Origin: Hymenobacter pini | Lineage (GTDB): Bacteria; Bacteroidota; Bacteroidia; Cytophagales; Hymenobacteraceae | DNA: 64,000 nt | Assembly: GCF_020421205.1 (NCBI RefSeq) | Contig: NZ_JAIZZH010000003.1 | Location: forward strand, 744,001-808,000 | Direction: 5' to 3' | Shown here: positions 1-9,522 of the stretch, in pieces | Numbering within the stretch: position 1 is the first letter of the stretch | Layout: every line of letters begins with the position of its first letter | Program-made: the position numbers and the translations under genes | Notes under the pieces: generated by a model | Database searches by the model: none | What the model was told of the DNA's origin: nothing | What the model saw: the letters and a program-made list of their open reading frames with translations, nothing else

Positions 1-1577
<1,577 letters not shown>

Positions 1578-1722
1578 CAAAACTTGAGAGGGGTTGAGGT
1601 AGTGGGCGGCAGGTGAGAGAGCCACCCATTACGCAGCTTCCAGCACGCAGCGCGGGCATCCGCACGGGTTTTTGTGAGAGAAAATCCTCGTGCAGCAGTG
1701 GTGCCCGCACCTTTTCTGAGAG

Positions 1723-1806
1723 TTGAATGATGAGGTATGAATGCTGAATTGGCGCGAATAAGTCAGCATTTATACCTCATCATTCAGCATTCATAACTCA
1801 TCACTC
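1723..1806 (+). repeat. Inverted repeat with two alternative right arms before metX
   Basis: A 28-base left arm (1723-1750) pairs with 1760-1787 at 25 of 28 positions around a 9-base loop. The same left arm can also pair with 1782-1806 at about 23 of 25 positions, because that stretch is a second near copy of the right arm. The second copy ends 8 bases before the metX start codon. The two pairings exclude each other. The arms consist of ATTCAT/ATGATGA words. This could be a repeat element or a leader switch; the sequence alone does not decide. Confidence 0.6.
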
Positions 1807-1813
1807 CGAGACA

Positions 1814-2851
1814 ATGTCTTCCGCAGAATCCCACGTGTTTCATCTGCCCCGGCCGTTGCGGCTGGAAAATGGCGGTGTACTACCGCACGTGGCGGTAACG
1901 TACCATACCTACGGCCAGCTGAGCCCCACCCGCGACAATGTGCTGTGGGTGTGTCACGCCCTCACGGCCAACTCTGATGTGCTGGAGTGGTGGCCCGGCC
2001 TGGTAGGCCCCGGCTGCCATTTTGACCCGAGCGAGTGGTATATCGTGTGCGCCAACGTGCTGGGCTCCTGCTACGGCACCACCGGCCCGCTCACGCCCGA
2101 CCCCATTACCGGTGAGGCTGCGTTTCAGCAGTTTCCGCTCATTACCATCCGGGATATGGTGGCAGTACATGAGGCACTGCGGGAACACCTGGCCCTCAAA
2201 CGCATCCATACCCTGATTGGGGGTTCCCTGGGAGGGCAACAGGCGGTGGAGTGGGCGGTGCAGCGGCCGGGTGTGTTTGAAAACCTGGTGCTGCTGGCCA
2301 CCAGCGCCCGGCACTCGGCCTGGGGTATTGCCTTCAATGAGGCGCAGCGCCTGGCTATTCTGGCCGACCCTACTTACCACCAGGCCACTCCGGCCGGGGG
2401 CGCGGCGGGTTTGCGGGCGGCCCGGGCCGTGGCCCTGCTTAGCTACCGCAGCCACGATGCCTACGGCCGCACCCAAACCGACGCGGACGAAACCAAAACC
2501 ACTGATTTTCTGGCCAGCTCCTACCAGCGCTACCAGGGCGACAAGCTGGTGGCCCGTTTCGATGCCTACAGCTACGTAACCCTCAGCTACGCCATGGACT
2601 CGCACCACGTGGGCCGCGGCCGGGGCGGGGTGCAGGCGGCCCTGGGCCGGATTCGGGCCCGCACTCTGGTGCTGGGCATCACCTCCGATGTGCTGTTTCC
2701 GCCCCAGGAGCAGCAGCTACTGGCCCGCTACATCAAGGGGGCCATGTACGCCGAAATGGATTCCCAGTACGGCCACGACGGTTTCCTGATTGAAACCGCC
2801 CAAATCACCCACTTCCTCGAACGATTCTACGTCCAGACGTATGTCCACTAA
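1814..2851 (+). CDS. metX: Homoserine O-acetyltransferase (MetX)
   Basis: Alpha/beta-hydrolase-fold acetyltransferase that converts homoserine and acetyl-CoA to O-acetylhomoserine, the MetY substrate. The nucleophile lies in GGSLGGQQ (S138); the other triad members are D292 in TSDVLFPP and H321 in YGHDGFLIE. All three occupy the usual positions, and 345 residues is normal for the family. The start ATG at 1814 is followed directly by the typical N-terminus. Its 3' end overlaps the homoserine dehydrogenase start by 11 bases, so the two are probably translationally coupled. The gene is preceded by the inverted-repeat leader at 1723-1806. Some MetX-type enzymes use succinyl-CoA; the acyl specificity is inferred from the neighbouring metY, not proven. 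Confidence 0.94.
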   Translation: MSSAESHVFHLPRPLRLENGGVLPHVAVTYHTYGQLSPTRDNVLWVCHALTANSDVLEWWPGLVGPGCHFDPSEWYIVCANVLGSCYGTTGPLTPDPITGEAAFQQFPLITIRDMVAVHEALREHLALKRIHTLIGGSLGGQQAVEWAVQRPGVFENLVLLATSARHSAWGIAFNEAQRLAILADPTYHQATPAGGAAGLRAARAVALLSYRSHDAYGRTQTDADETKTTDFLASSYQRYQGDKLVARFDAYSYVTLSYAMDSHHVGRGRGGVQAALGRIRARTLVLGITSDVLFPPQEQQLLARYIKGAMYAEMDSQYGHDGFLIETAQITHFLERFYVQTYVH

Positions 2852-4106
2852 CCTTGCTCCCTCGCCTGTTTCTTCCGCACCTGCCCCGGCCCACCCTTGG
2901 CGCGTGGGCCTGATTGGGTTTGGCTGCGTAGGCCAGGGCCTGTACGATATTCTGCAGCAACGCCCTGAAGCGGGCTTCACCGTAAGTCGCATTGCCGTGA
3001 AAACGCCGGGCAAAACCCGCCCGCTGCCGGCCGGGCGGTTTGAGTTTGATGCCGAGGCCCTGCTGAACGACGACTCACTGGATGTGCTGGTGGAGGTAAT
3101 TGACGATGCCGATACGGCTTTCCGGCTGGTAAGCGAGGCGCTGCGCCGGGGCCGCCGGGTGGTGACGGCCAACAAAGCCATGTTGGCCCGCCACCTGCCG
3201 GAGCTGGTGCAGCTGCAGCGCGCCGGCCAGGGCACCTTATTATACGAAGCGGCCGTGTGCGGTAGCATCCCCATCATTCGGACGCTGGACGCCTATTTTG
3301 GGGCTGAGCCCTTGCGCCGCCTTACGGGTATTCTGAACGGCTCCTCCAACTACGTGCTTACCCGCATGGGGGAGGATGGCTCCGACTACGCCCCGGCCTT
3401 GCTGGAAGCCCAGCACAAAGGCTTTGCCGAAACTGACCCCACCCTGGACATGGGCGCTTTCGACCCGCGCTCCAAAGCCGTGCTGCTGGCTGCCCACGCC
3501 TACGGCTCCTTCCTGAACCCGGATGAGGTGCTAAATCTGGGTATCGAAGGCATTAGCGCTGTGGATATTGCTTTTGCCGCCAGCAACGGGCAGAAAATTA
3601 AAGTTGTAGCCGGCCTGCAGCGCCTGGCCGATGGCCGCATTACCGCCCTGGTAACGCCCCAGCTGGTGGGCCCCGAGTCGCCGCTGTATTCGGTGGACCG
3701 GGAGTTTAATGGGGTGGTGATTGAGGCCGATTTCGCGGGCGAGCAGTTTCTGCAGGGGCGCGGGGCCGGGGGGCACCCCACCGGCTCGGCCGTGCTGGCC
3801 GATTTGGCCGCTCTGCGCCAGGGATTCACCTACCAGTATTCCAAAGCCGCCAACCCCGCCGAGTACGCCTCCGACCTGGAAGTGGAAATCTACCTGCGTA
3901 CCGATGAGGACCGCCTGATTGACCTGCTGGACTTCAGCGAAATCTCGGAGGAGGCCGACGAGGACGAGTACGTGGTGGGCTACGTGGCTCTGGCTAACCT
4001 CATCCGCCACCGGGATACCCTGCGCAAATACGGTGCGTTCATCGTGCGCACCGGCCGCCTCCGCCCCGTCAGCACCGAAGTACTCACGGCCGAAGTGCTG
4101 GCCTGA
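2841..4106 (+). CDS. hom: Homoserine dehydrogenase
   Basis: NAD(P)-dependent cytoplasmic enzyme reducing aspartate semialdehyde to homoserine, which MetX then acetylates. The nucleotide-binding GFGCVG motif is at residues 26-31, the family signature GILNGSSNYVLTRM and the FAETDPTLD segment follow, and the catalytic lysine is K212 in DPRSKAVLLA. A GGHPTGSAVLADL segment closes the catalytic domain. The last 80 or so residues are acidic and only loosely ACT-like. An in-frame ATG at 2790 would overlap metX by 62 bases and add a low-complexity leader, so I chose the ATG at 2841, which overlaps the metX stop by 11 bases. No fused aspartokinase is present. This is the last gene of the metY-metX-hom cluster. 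Confidence 0.93.
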   Translation: MSTNLAPSPVSSAPAPAHPWRVGLIGFGCVGQGLYDILQQRPEAGFTVSRIAVKTPGKTRPLPAGRFEFDAEALLNDDSLDVLVEVIDDADTAFRLVSEALRRGRRVVTANKAMLARHLPELVQLQRAGQGTLLYEAAVCGSIPIIRTLDAYFGAEPLRRLTGILNGSSNYVLTRMGEDGSDYAPALLEAQHKGFAETDPTLDMGAFDPRSKAVLLAAHAYGSFLNPDEVLNLGIEGISAVDIAFAASNGQKIKVVAGLQRLADGRITALVTPQLVGPESPLYSVDREFNGVVIEADFAGEQFLQGRGAGGHPTGSAVLADLAALRQGFTYQYSKAANPAEYASDLEVEIYLRTDEDRLIDLLDFSEISEEADEDEYVVGYVALANLIRHRDTLRKYGAFIVRTGRLRPVSTEVLTAEVLA

Positions 4107-4157
4107 TTTCAGCCGTAGAGCAATGCATTGTTTACCGGCAGCCCCGCTACTTGGGTA

Positions 4158-4174
4158 CAGTAGCAGGGCTACTG
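4158..4174. terminator. Weak hairpin between convergent genes
   Basis: A 7-bp stem (CAGTAGC, loop AGG, GCTACTG) lies in the short gap between hom (+) and the esterase (-). It is followed by ATTTCTA on the plus strand, so the U-tract is poor. It may act as a bidirectional terminator. Confidence 0.35.
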
Positions 4175-4178
4175 ATTT

Positions 4179-5339
4179 CTACCGGGGCGAAGCCGCGCCG
4201 GTAGCTTCCGCCGCTGCCGGCACCGGCCGCTGCGGCACCGAATCAGGAGCCGTTTTCAGCAGATCGGGCTGCCATTCCGGCGGGGGGAGCGGCAGCGCGG
4301 GTACCAGCTGCACCCGGCGCGGCAGCAGCATAGCCGTTACCTGGGCCTCCCGGCGCGGGTTCAGGGCCGCGGCCAGCAGCGGGCCCGGTGCCCCGCTACC
4401 CAGCAACGGCCGCAAAAAGTCGCGCATGGCAAAGAACGCCGAGTCGATATAAATGGGCTCAAAGGAGTATGGCACGTGCCCCGCGCCACGCAGGCGGCGC
4501 AGCACGTTGGGCACGCCCACAGCATTGGCCCGCAGGCGCAGCGCCCCGCTGCCGTACACCAACTGGGCCGGCAGCTGCGCCCCAATGGTGCCTTTGGCGT
4601 AGGGCACTAACCCGTCGCGGGTGCCGTGCACGCTGCACAGGGGCGGGTCGCCGGCCTCCAGCCAACTGGCCCGGGCCAGGGCGCCGCACAAATTCACTAC
4701 GCCGCGGGGGCGGCTGCTGTAGCCCGCGTGGCCGCCGGTGCCTTCCAGCCCGCCCAGCGCGGCCAAATCCAGGTAGGCGGGCACTTCAGCCTCTTTGTTA
4801 AGGTAGCCGGTCTGCAAGGCCATGAAGCCCCCGGCCGAGGAACCGCCCACAAACACGTACTGCGGGTGCACCCGGTACTTACGGGCGGTGGCCGCATCAT
4901 GGCGAAAAAAGCGCACGGCTGCCCGCATATCCTGGGTAGCCCGAATGGCCGCCCGCCCAATACCAACGGTATCAAACGGGAAGAAGTAGAGCCGGTAATC
5001 AATGGTAGCGGCCACGTAGCCCAGCTTAGCTAGGCGGGTACACAGGGCTGTCATGACGGCATCGTCGCGGGTGCCGGTGAGGAAGCCGCCTTCGTGGGCC
5101 AGCACGACCAGGGGGCGGCGGCGCACGGTGTCGCCCTGAGGCTCGTACACATCCATGTACAGCGTCTGGGGCAGCCCAATCATGGTGGTTACGTGGGCAA
5201 ACTCCACGTTGCGGCGCACCTGTACCTGCCGGAATACCGGCCGGTGGTAGCGGCCGTGGGTAGTATCGATGGGCGTCGTCGGCTGCGCCTGCGCGGCCCG
5301 CAGGCAGCAGCTGAGCAACAGCAGCAAAAGGTATTTCAT
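4179..5339 (-). CDS. Exported alpha/beta-hydrolase esterase (no T9SS domain)
   Basis: Signal peptide MKYLLLLLLSCCLRAAQA with Gln at the predicted +1 position, then a carboxylesterase-type alpha/beta-hydrolase domain. The triad is visible: S168 in GGSSAGG, D242 in HGTRDGLVPY, H288 in AGHVPY. The oxyanion loop reads AHEGGF, with E83 where the paralogue next door has Gly in the normal HGGGF motif. The last 60 or so residues are proline- and alanine-rich, without the T9SS sorting domain of the neighbour, so the protein probably stays in the periplasm. The start at 5339 was chosen because a promoter-like TATCTTTG overlaps the longer ORF start at 5378. Substrate unknown. It is a tandem duplicate of the gene at 5406-6635. 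Confidence 0.85.
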   Translation of the reverse strand: MKYLLLLLLSCCLRAAQAQPTTPIDTTHGRYHRPVFRQVQVRRNVEFAHVTTMIGLPQTLYMDVYEPQGDTVRRRPLVVLAHEGGFLTGTRDDAVMTALCTRLAKLGYVAATIDYRLYFFPFDTVGIGRAAIRATQDMRAAVRFFRHDAATARKYRVHPQYVFVGGSSAGGFMALQTGYLNKEAEVPAYLDLAALGGLEGTGGHAGYSSRPRGVVNLCGALARASWLEAGDPPLCSVHGTRDGLVPYAKGTIGAQLPAQLVYGSGALRLRANAVGVPNVLRRLRGAGHVPYSFEPIYIDSAFFAMRDFLRPLLGSGAPGPLLAAALNPRREAQVTAMLLPRRVQLVPALPLPPPEWQPDLLKTAPDSVPQRPVPAAAEATGAASPR

Positions 5340-5375
5340 AGCAAAAGGCAGCCGCCAGTAAAGCAGCTGCCTTTC

Positions 5376-5383
5376 CAAAGATA
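5376..5383 (-). promoter_or_regulatory. Bacteroidota-type -7 element for the esterase
   Basis: TATCTTTG on the minus strand, matching the TAnnTTTG -7 consensus of Bacteroidota housekeeping promoters, 36 bases before the chosen start at 5339. No TTG -33 element at the usual spacing was found. Confidence 0.5.
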
Positions 5384-5405
5384 CTACCTGATGGCAGCAC
5401 CGGCC

Positions 5406-6635
5406 TTACAAGAACACAATGCGCCGGACCGCCAGCCCTTGCGTGCGCACCAGGTAAGTACCGGCCGGCAGGGCACCGCGCCGCAGTACCAACGTGGGCT
5501 GCTCCCATTGCAGTTGGCGTACTACCTGCCCGGTGGTGTTCAGCACTTCCACCGGCTGCCGCCGAAACGCCTGCGTAGCCGGCCACTGCAGCTGCACGGC
5601 AGCAGTGGCCGGCACCGGGAATGCCTGGGGCGTAGGGGCAGTGGCGGCTATTTTGGTGGTCGTTACGGTAGCGGCCTGCCGCAGCAGGGGCCGCAGAAAG
5701 TCGCGCACCACGCGCGTAGTGGTATCCATGTAGGCCACGGCGGCGGGGCTACTGCCGTTGTAGGGCACATGGCCGGCCCGTTTGAAGGTGTATAGTCGGT
5801 TGGGTACGCCCACGGCCGTGGCACGGGCGTGCAGAATGGCACTGCCGTACACTTTCTGCGCGGGCAGCCCCCCGCCTACCGTGCCCGCCGCGTAGGGCAC
5901 CACGGCATCGGCGGTACCGTGCACGCTTACTACCGGCACGTTACCAGCCTCAATCCACCAAGGGCGGCCCAGGGCACCACATAGGTTGACGACGCCCTGC
6001 ACCGAACTGCTGTAGCCAGGGTTGCCGCCGTTGCCTTCCAGTCCGCCCAGTGCCACCAGCCCGATGTAAGCGGGTACCTCCGTATCCTTATCCAGATAGC
6101 CGGTTTGCAGAGCCATAAACGCCCCCGCCGAAGAGCCCCCGGCGTAGATAAACCCGGAGTGGATGCGGTAAGTCTTGCTGGTGGCGGCATCCTTGCGGAA
6201 GAAACGTATAGCCGCCCGCATATCCTGGGTGGCGCGAATGGCCGCCCGCCCGATGTTTACAGTATCGAAAGGCAGAAAGAGCAACCGGTAATCAATGCTG
6301 GCCGTCACGTAGCCCATGCGGGCAAAACGGGTGCACAGCTCTACCACGTCCGCGTCGTTCTTGTTGCCGGAAACAAAGCCACCGCCGTGGGCAAATACCA
6401 GCAGCGGCCGGCGGCGCACGGTGTCGCCGGTGGGCTGGTACACATCCAGCCGCAGATTCTGGTTGTTACCCAGAAAGTCGGCGGCGGCCCCATAAGTGAC
6501 ATCCTGCGTGCGGGTCACATTGGCAAAAACGGGTCGATAGTAACGACCCCCAGTAGTATCAATGCGGCTTTGAGCCGCGCCTTCCAGCACACTGCCCAGC
6601 CACACGCAAAACAGCGCAAGAACAAGTTTTTTCAT
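5406..6635 (-). CDS. T9SS-secreted alpha/beta-hydrolase esterase
   Basis: Signal peptide MKKLVLALFCVWLGSVLEGAA with Gln at +1, an esterase domain, and a C-terminal T9SS type A sorting domain of about 75 residues (VEVLNTTGQVVRQL ... LPAGTYLVRT ... RRIVFL). The triad is S169 in GGSSAGA, D243 in HGTADAVVPY and H289 in AGHVPY, with a normal HGGGF oxyanion loop. Positions match the downstream paralogue almost residue for residue, so the pair arose by tandem duplication. The sorting domain predicts passage through the SprA translocon encoded at 43-50.6 kb and release at or attachment to the cell surface. The ATG at 6635 opens directly into the signal peptide. The substrate (ester, or acetylated polysaccharide) cannot be told. 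Confidence 0.88.
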   Translation of the reverse strand: MKKLVLALFCVWLGSVLEGAAQSRIDTTGGRYYRPVFANVTRTQDVTYGAAADFLGNNQNLRLDVYQPTGDTVRRRPLLVFAHGGGFVSGNKNDADVVELCTRFARMGYVTASIDYRLLFLPFDTVNIGRAAIRATQDMRAAIRFFRKDAATSKTYRIHSGFIYAGGSSAGAFMALQTGYLDKDTEVPAYIGLVALGGLEGNGGNPGYSSSVQGVVNLCGALGRPWWIEAGNVPVVSVHGTADAVVPYAAGTVGGGLPAQKVYGSAILHARATAVGVPNRLYTFKRAGHVPYNGSSPAAVAYMDTTTRVVRDFLRPLLRQAATVTTTKIAATAPTPQAFPVPATAAVQLQWPATQAFRRQPVEVLNTTGQVVRQLQWEQPTLVLRRGALPAGTYLVRTQGLAVRRIVFL

Positions 6636-6774
6636 AGGGTGGCGTGATATGACCTATGCAAGTTAAAATATAACTCTTTCAATCAAAATTTTTCTTATTC
6701 CAACAACATCTTGCTTCTGTACAGTAGTACATGCTTCCGTTGAGTACGTTTACTTTCTTAGCTAGTTTCTCTCG

Positions 6775-7683
6775 ATGCCTACTACCGCCCCTCCCCCCCT
6801 CCGCCCCGGCGACCAGGTTGCTATTGTGTGCCCCGCCCGTAAAGCCTCGCACGAGGAACTGACCGCCGCCGTAGCTACCCTCGAAAGCTGGGGACTGCGC
6901 ATAGTGCTGGGCGCCAGCACCAACGTGGCGCAGCACCAGTTTGGGGGCGACGATGAAATCCGACGGCAGGACTTTCAGCAGCAACTCGACAACCCCGAAA
7001 TCCGGGCCATTCTGTGTGCCCGGGGCGGCTACGGCACTACCCGCATTATTGACGGCATCGACTTTTCGCACTTCGGCGAGGACCCGAAGTGGATTGCCGG
7101 CTTTTCGGATATCACCACCCTCAATTGCCATTTGCTACGGCACGGGCACCAGAGTATTCACGGGGTAATGCCGCTCCTGTTTCATCTGGAAGGCGGTGAG
7201 GATTCTTTAGAGAGCCTGCGCCGGGCGCTGTTTGGGGAGCAAATCAGCTACGCGGCACCGGCCCACGCGCTTAACCGGCCCGGCACGGCCACCGGCGAGC
7301 TGGTGGGCGGCAATCTGAGTATTCTGCAAACCCTCACTGGCACCCAGTCGGACGTATCCACGGCGGGCCGCATCCTGTTTCTGGAGGATATTGACGAGTA
7401 CCTGTACGCCATTGACCGGATGATGGTGCACCTGGACCGCACGGGTAAGCTAGCCGGATTGGCCGGGCTGGTGGTGGGCCATTTCACCAACCCCCAGGAC
7501 AACACCGTACCCTACGGCCAGACGCCCAACGAAATCATCCAGCATTACGCTGCCCGCTACGGCTTCCCCATTGCCCACGGCTTTCCGGTAGGCCACGAGC
7601 CCCAAAACCATGCCCTGATTGTAGGCCGTGCAGCCCGCCTGACGGTGGATGCCGCCGGTAGCCGTCTGGAGTATCTGGATTAA
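6775..7683 (+). CDS. LD-carboxypeptidase, peptidase family S66
   Basis: Serine peptidase that removes the terminal D-alanine from muropeptide tetrapeptides during cytoplasmic peptidoglycan recycling. The family triad is in place: S111 in GFSDIT, E204 in FLEDIDEY and H274 in VGHEPQNHAL. The ARGGYGTTRIID segment before the serine is also diagnostic. At 302 residues it has the usual length, and no signal peptide is seen, as expected for LdcA-type enzymes. The start at 6775 precedes a proline-rich stretch and the RPGDQVAIVCPA strand typical of the family N-terminus. The nearest -7-like sequence (TACGTTTA, 6745-6752) is imperfect. A microcin-immunity MccF-like role exists in this family but nothing in the context supports it. 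Confidence 0.92.
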   Translation: MPTTAPPPLRPGDQVAIVCPARKASHEELTAAVATLESWGLRIVLGASTNVAQHQFGGDDEIRRQDFQQQLDNPEIRAILCARGGYGTTRIIDGIDFSHFGEDPKWIAGFSDITTLNCHLLRHGHQSIHGVMPLLFHLEGGEDSLESLRRALFGEQISYAAPAHALNRPGTATGELVGGNLSILQTLTGTQSDVSTAGRILFLEDIDEYLYAIDRMMVHLDRTGKLAGLAGLVVGHFTNPQDNTVPYGQTPNEIIQHYAARYGFPIAHGFPVGHEPQNHALIVGRAARLTVDAAGSRLEYLD

Positions 7684-7703
7684 GCGCTGTAGGAACGTAT
7701 TAT

Positions 7704-7749
7704 TTTTCCACACCCCTTCCTTCTGGTTTTCCACACCCCTTCCTTCTGG
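7704..7749. repeat. Perfect 23-bp tandem direct repeat
   Basis: Two identical 23-base units (TTTTCCACACCCC followed by TTCCTTCTGG) sit back to back at 7704-7726 and 7727-7749, ending 3 bases before the acetyltransferase start. A recent duplication or replication slippage explains it; a binding-site role is possible. Confidence 0.85.
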
Positions 7750-7752
7750 TGT

Positions 7753-8274
7753 ATGCCTCTTACCATTCGTTACGTAGCGGCCACAGAGTTTGCTCACGAC
7801 CAAAGTGGCCTTATAGAACTGTTGCGGGACGCCGTGGACGCAGGCGCTTCCGTGGGTTTCCTGCCACCCCTACCTACTGCCGAGGGGCAAGCCTATTGGC
7901 AGGAAGTAGGCACGGCCGTAGCCGCGGGCACTACCCTCCTGTTAGTGGCAGAAAACGACGGGCAGCTAGTAGGCACTGTACAGTTGGTATTGGCCACCAA
8001 GCCGAATGGCCTGCACCGGGCTGAGGTATCGAAGCTGCTGGTACACTCCAGCGCCCAGCGCCGGGGCATTGGCCGGCAACTGATGCTGGCCGTGGAGAAG
8101 CTGGCCCGGCAACACAACCGCTCCACGCTGGTGCTGGATACGTTGCAGGGTGCCGGTTCGGAGCTGCTGTACCAAGGGCTTGGCTACACGGCTGCCGGAG
8201 CCATTCCGGCCTTCGCCCGCGTGCCCAGTGGGGCGCTGGAGCCAACGGTAGTGTACTATAAGTTGCTAGGATAA
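7753..8274 (+). CDS. GNAT-family N-acetyltransferase
   Basis: Acetyl-CoA-dependent N-acetyltransferase of 173 residues. The GNAT fold is recognisable from the beta4 strand (LLVAENDGQLVGTVQLVL), the KLLVHSSAQRRGIGRQLM segment holding the acetyl-CoA pyrophosphate loop (QRRGIG), and the C-terminal strand with LLYQGLGYTAAG. No transmembrane segment or partner domain is seen. The ATG at 7753 lies 3 bases after the tandem repeat, so the repeat occupies the ribosome-binding region. A strong bidirectional terminator follows. GNAT sequence alone does not reveal the substrate; small-molecule detoxification or peptide/ribosomal N-acetylation are equally possible. Confidence 0.85.
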   Translation: MPLTIRYVAATEFAHDQSGLIELLRDAVDAGASVGFLPPLPTAEGQAYWQEVGTAVAAGTTLLLVAENDGQLVGTVQLVLATKPNGLHRAEVSKLLVHSSAQRRGIGRQLMLAVEKLARQHNRSTLVLDTLQGAGSELLYQGLGYTAAGAIPAFARVPSGALEPTVVYYKLLG

Positions 8275-8292
8275 ATTATGTCCCACGTTCAA

Positions 8293-8328
8293 AAAAGCCC
8301 CGGCAGCTTGGTGCTACCGGGGCTTTTT
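8293..8328. terminator. Bidirectional intrinsic terminator
   Basis: An 11-bp perfect stem (AAAAGCCCCGG at 8293-8303, CCGGGGCTTTT at 8317-8327) with A-rich 5' and T-rich 3' flanks. It lies between the convergent acetyltransferase and M28 lipoprotein genes and can serve both. Confidence 0.85.
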
Positions 8329-8349
8329 GATGGGTTGATTAGATCTGGC

Positions 8350-9369
8350 TTATTCGCCGTAAAGTACCGTCAGCAGCGTCTGACCGACGGCTTTGAGCGT
8401 GCGCCGGTCAATGATGCTCATGTTGTCTTGGGTGGTGTGGTGGTAGGGTTGGAACTCCCCGTTGGGCAGGAAGTCGATGATGTCGATGGTGCGGATGCCG
8501 GCGTTGTTGGTGAACACGTGGTCATCGGTGATACCAAAGCCATCGGCGAACAGGAAGTAGTCGGAGAAACCCAGCTGCGAGGCGGTATTCCACACTTTTT
8601 CTACTACATCGGGGGCCTTCTGCCGGGAGAGCTCCTCGCGACTGAACTTGCCGCCCTTAGCCCCTACCATATCCAGCAGGATGCCATAGTTAGGCTTATA
8701 GCCCACGGGCAGCAGGTTTTTGGCCCAGTACTGAGAGCCCAGGCACCAACTCTCCTGATTGCCCAGCAGGTTCTTCTTCTCGCTCTGGGTGCTGCCGTCG
8801 TAGCCGTAGTCCTCCGAGTCGAACAGGATGAAATCGACACCTACGCCGGGGGCCAGACTATCCTTCTGGCCCCCCAGCACGCGGGCCATTTCCAGGGCTA
8901 CGGCCACGCCGCTGGCCCCGTCGGAAGCACCATCGAGGGGCGCGTTCTTCTGGGTCTTATCCTTGTCGGCGAAGGGGCGGGTATCCCAGTGGGCGAAGAT
9001 GGCCACCCGGCGCGGGGCCTGGGGCATGTACTGGGCAATGATGTTGCGCGACTTGAGCATCTTCCCATCAAAAGCCATGGCCTCGAAGGGCTGCTCCTTC
9101 ACCGTAAGGCCCGCTTCCTTGAACTTGCCGATAATCCAGTCGCCGGTTTTTACGTGGGCCGCCGTGTTGGGCACCCGCGGGCCGAAGCTCACCTGCTTGG
9201 CCGTGAAGGCATAGGCCGAATCGGCGTTGAAGGCCGGGGCTTTGGGCAGCGCGGGTTCCGCAGCAGCGGTATCGGTAGTTTCGGCGGTGTCGTTTTTGCT
9301 GGGGCAGGCCGTGAGCAGGAGCAGGCTGGCCACAGCGGCCGGGGCAAGGCGAAGAAGGGGAAGCTTCAT
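8350..9369 (-). CDS. M28-family lipoprotein, probable glutaminyl cyclase
   Basis: Lipoprotein signal with lipobox LLTAC (C22), then a zinc-dependent M28-fold domain. Metal and active-site segments are HWDTRPF, DGASDGASGVA, DSEDYG, LDMVGA and YHHTTQDN. The FDSEDYG-SWCLGSQYWA spacing and the absence of a protease-associated domain resemble type II glutaminyl-peptide cyclotransferases known from Bacteroidota more than aminopeptidases, so conversion of N-terminal Gln of exported proteins to pyroglutamate is likely. That assignment is inference; aminopeptidase remains possible. The start at 9369 was chosen because it opens the lipoprotein signal peptide; the longer ORF adds 17 residues of no recognisable function. 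Many exported proteins in this window carry Gln at +1. Confidence 0.75.
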   Translation of the reverse strand: MKLPLLRLAPAAVASLLLLTACPSKNDTAETTDTAAAEPALPKAPAFNADSAYAFTAKQVSFGPRVPNTAAHVKTGDWIIGKFKEAGLTVKEQPFEAMAFDGKMLKSRNIIAQYMPQAPRRVAIFAHWDTRPFADKDKTQKNAPLDGASDGASGVAVALEMARVLGGQKDSLAPGVGVDFILFDSEDYGYDGSTQSEKKNLLGNQESWCLGSQYWAKNLLPVGYKPNYGILLDMVGAKGGKFSREELSRQKAPDVVEKVWNTASQLGFSDYFLFADGFGITDDHVFTNNAGIRTIDIIDFLPNGEFQPYHHTTQDNMSIIDRRTLKAVGQTLLTVLYGE

Positions 9370-9388
9370 ACGAGGCGTAGTAGCGTAA

Positions 9389-9517
9389 GCTTTAGCTTGC
9401 GACGGCAGAAAACGGCGCAAAAAGGGAGTTAAGAAGGTAGCAAATGGAAAAGCTCTGCAAACTACGACTTGCGCGGAAAGCCGGGCAACAGCGGCCGGTA
9501 CCTGCGCAAGCTAAAGC
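9389..9517. repeat. 13-bp inverted repeat around the lipoprotein/cysS gap
   Basis: GCTTTAGCTTGCG at 9389-9401 has a perfect inverted copy at 9505-9517. The left copy also belongs to a local near-palindrome (GCGTAAGC-TTTA-GCTTGCG). The 100 or so bases between hold no gene. This looks like a dispersed intergenic repeat, or a cysS transcription end (minus strand). Confidence 0.5.
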
Positions 9518-9522
9518 ATGTG

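Noticed and set aside
8278..9432. 384-residue plus-strand ORF
   Set aside because: Antisense to the M28 lipoprotein gene and begins inside a terminator.
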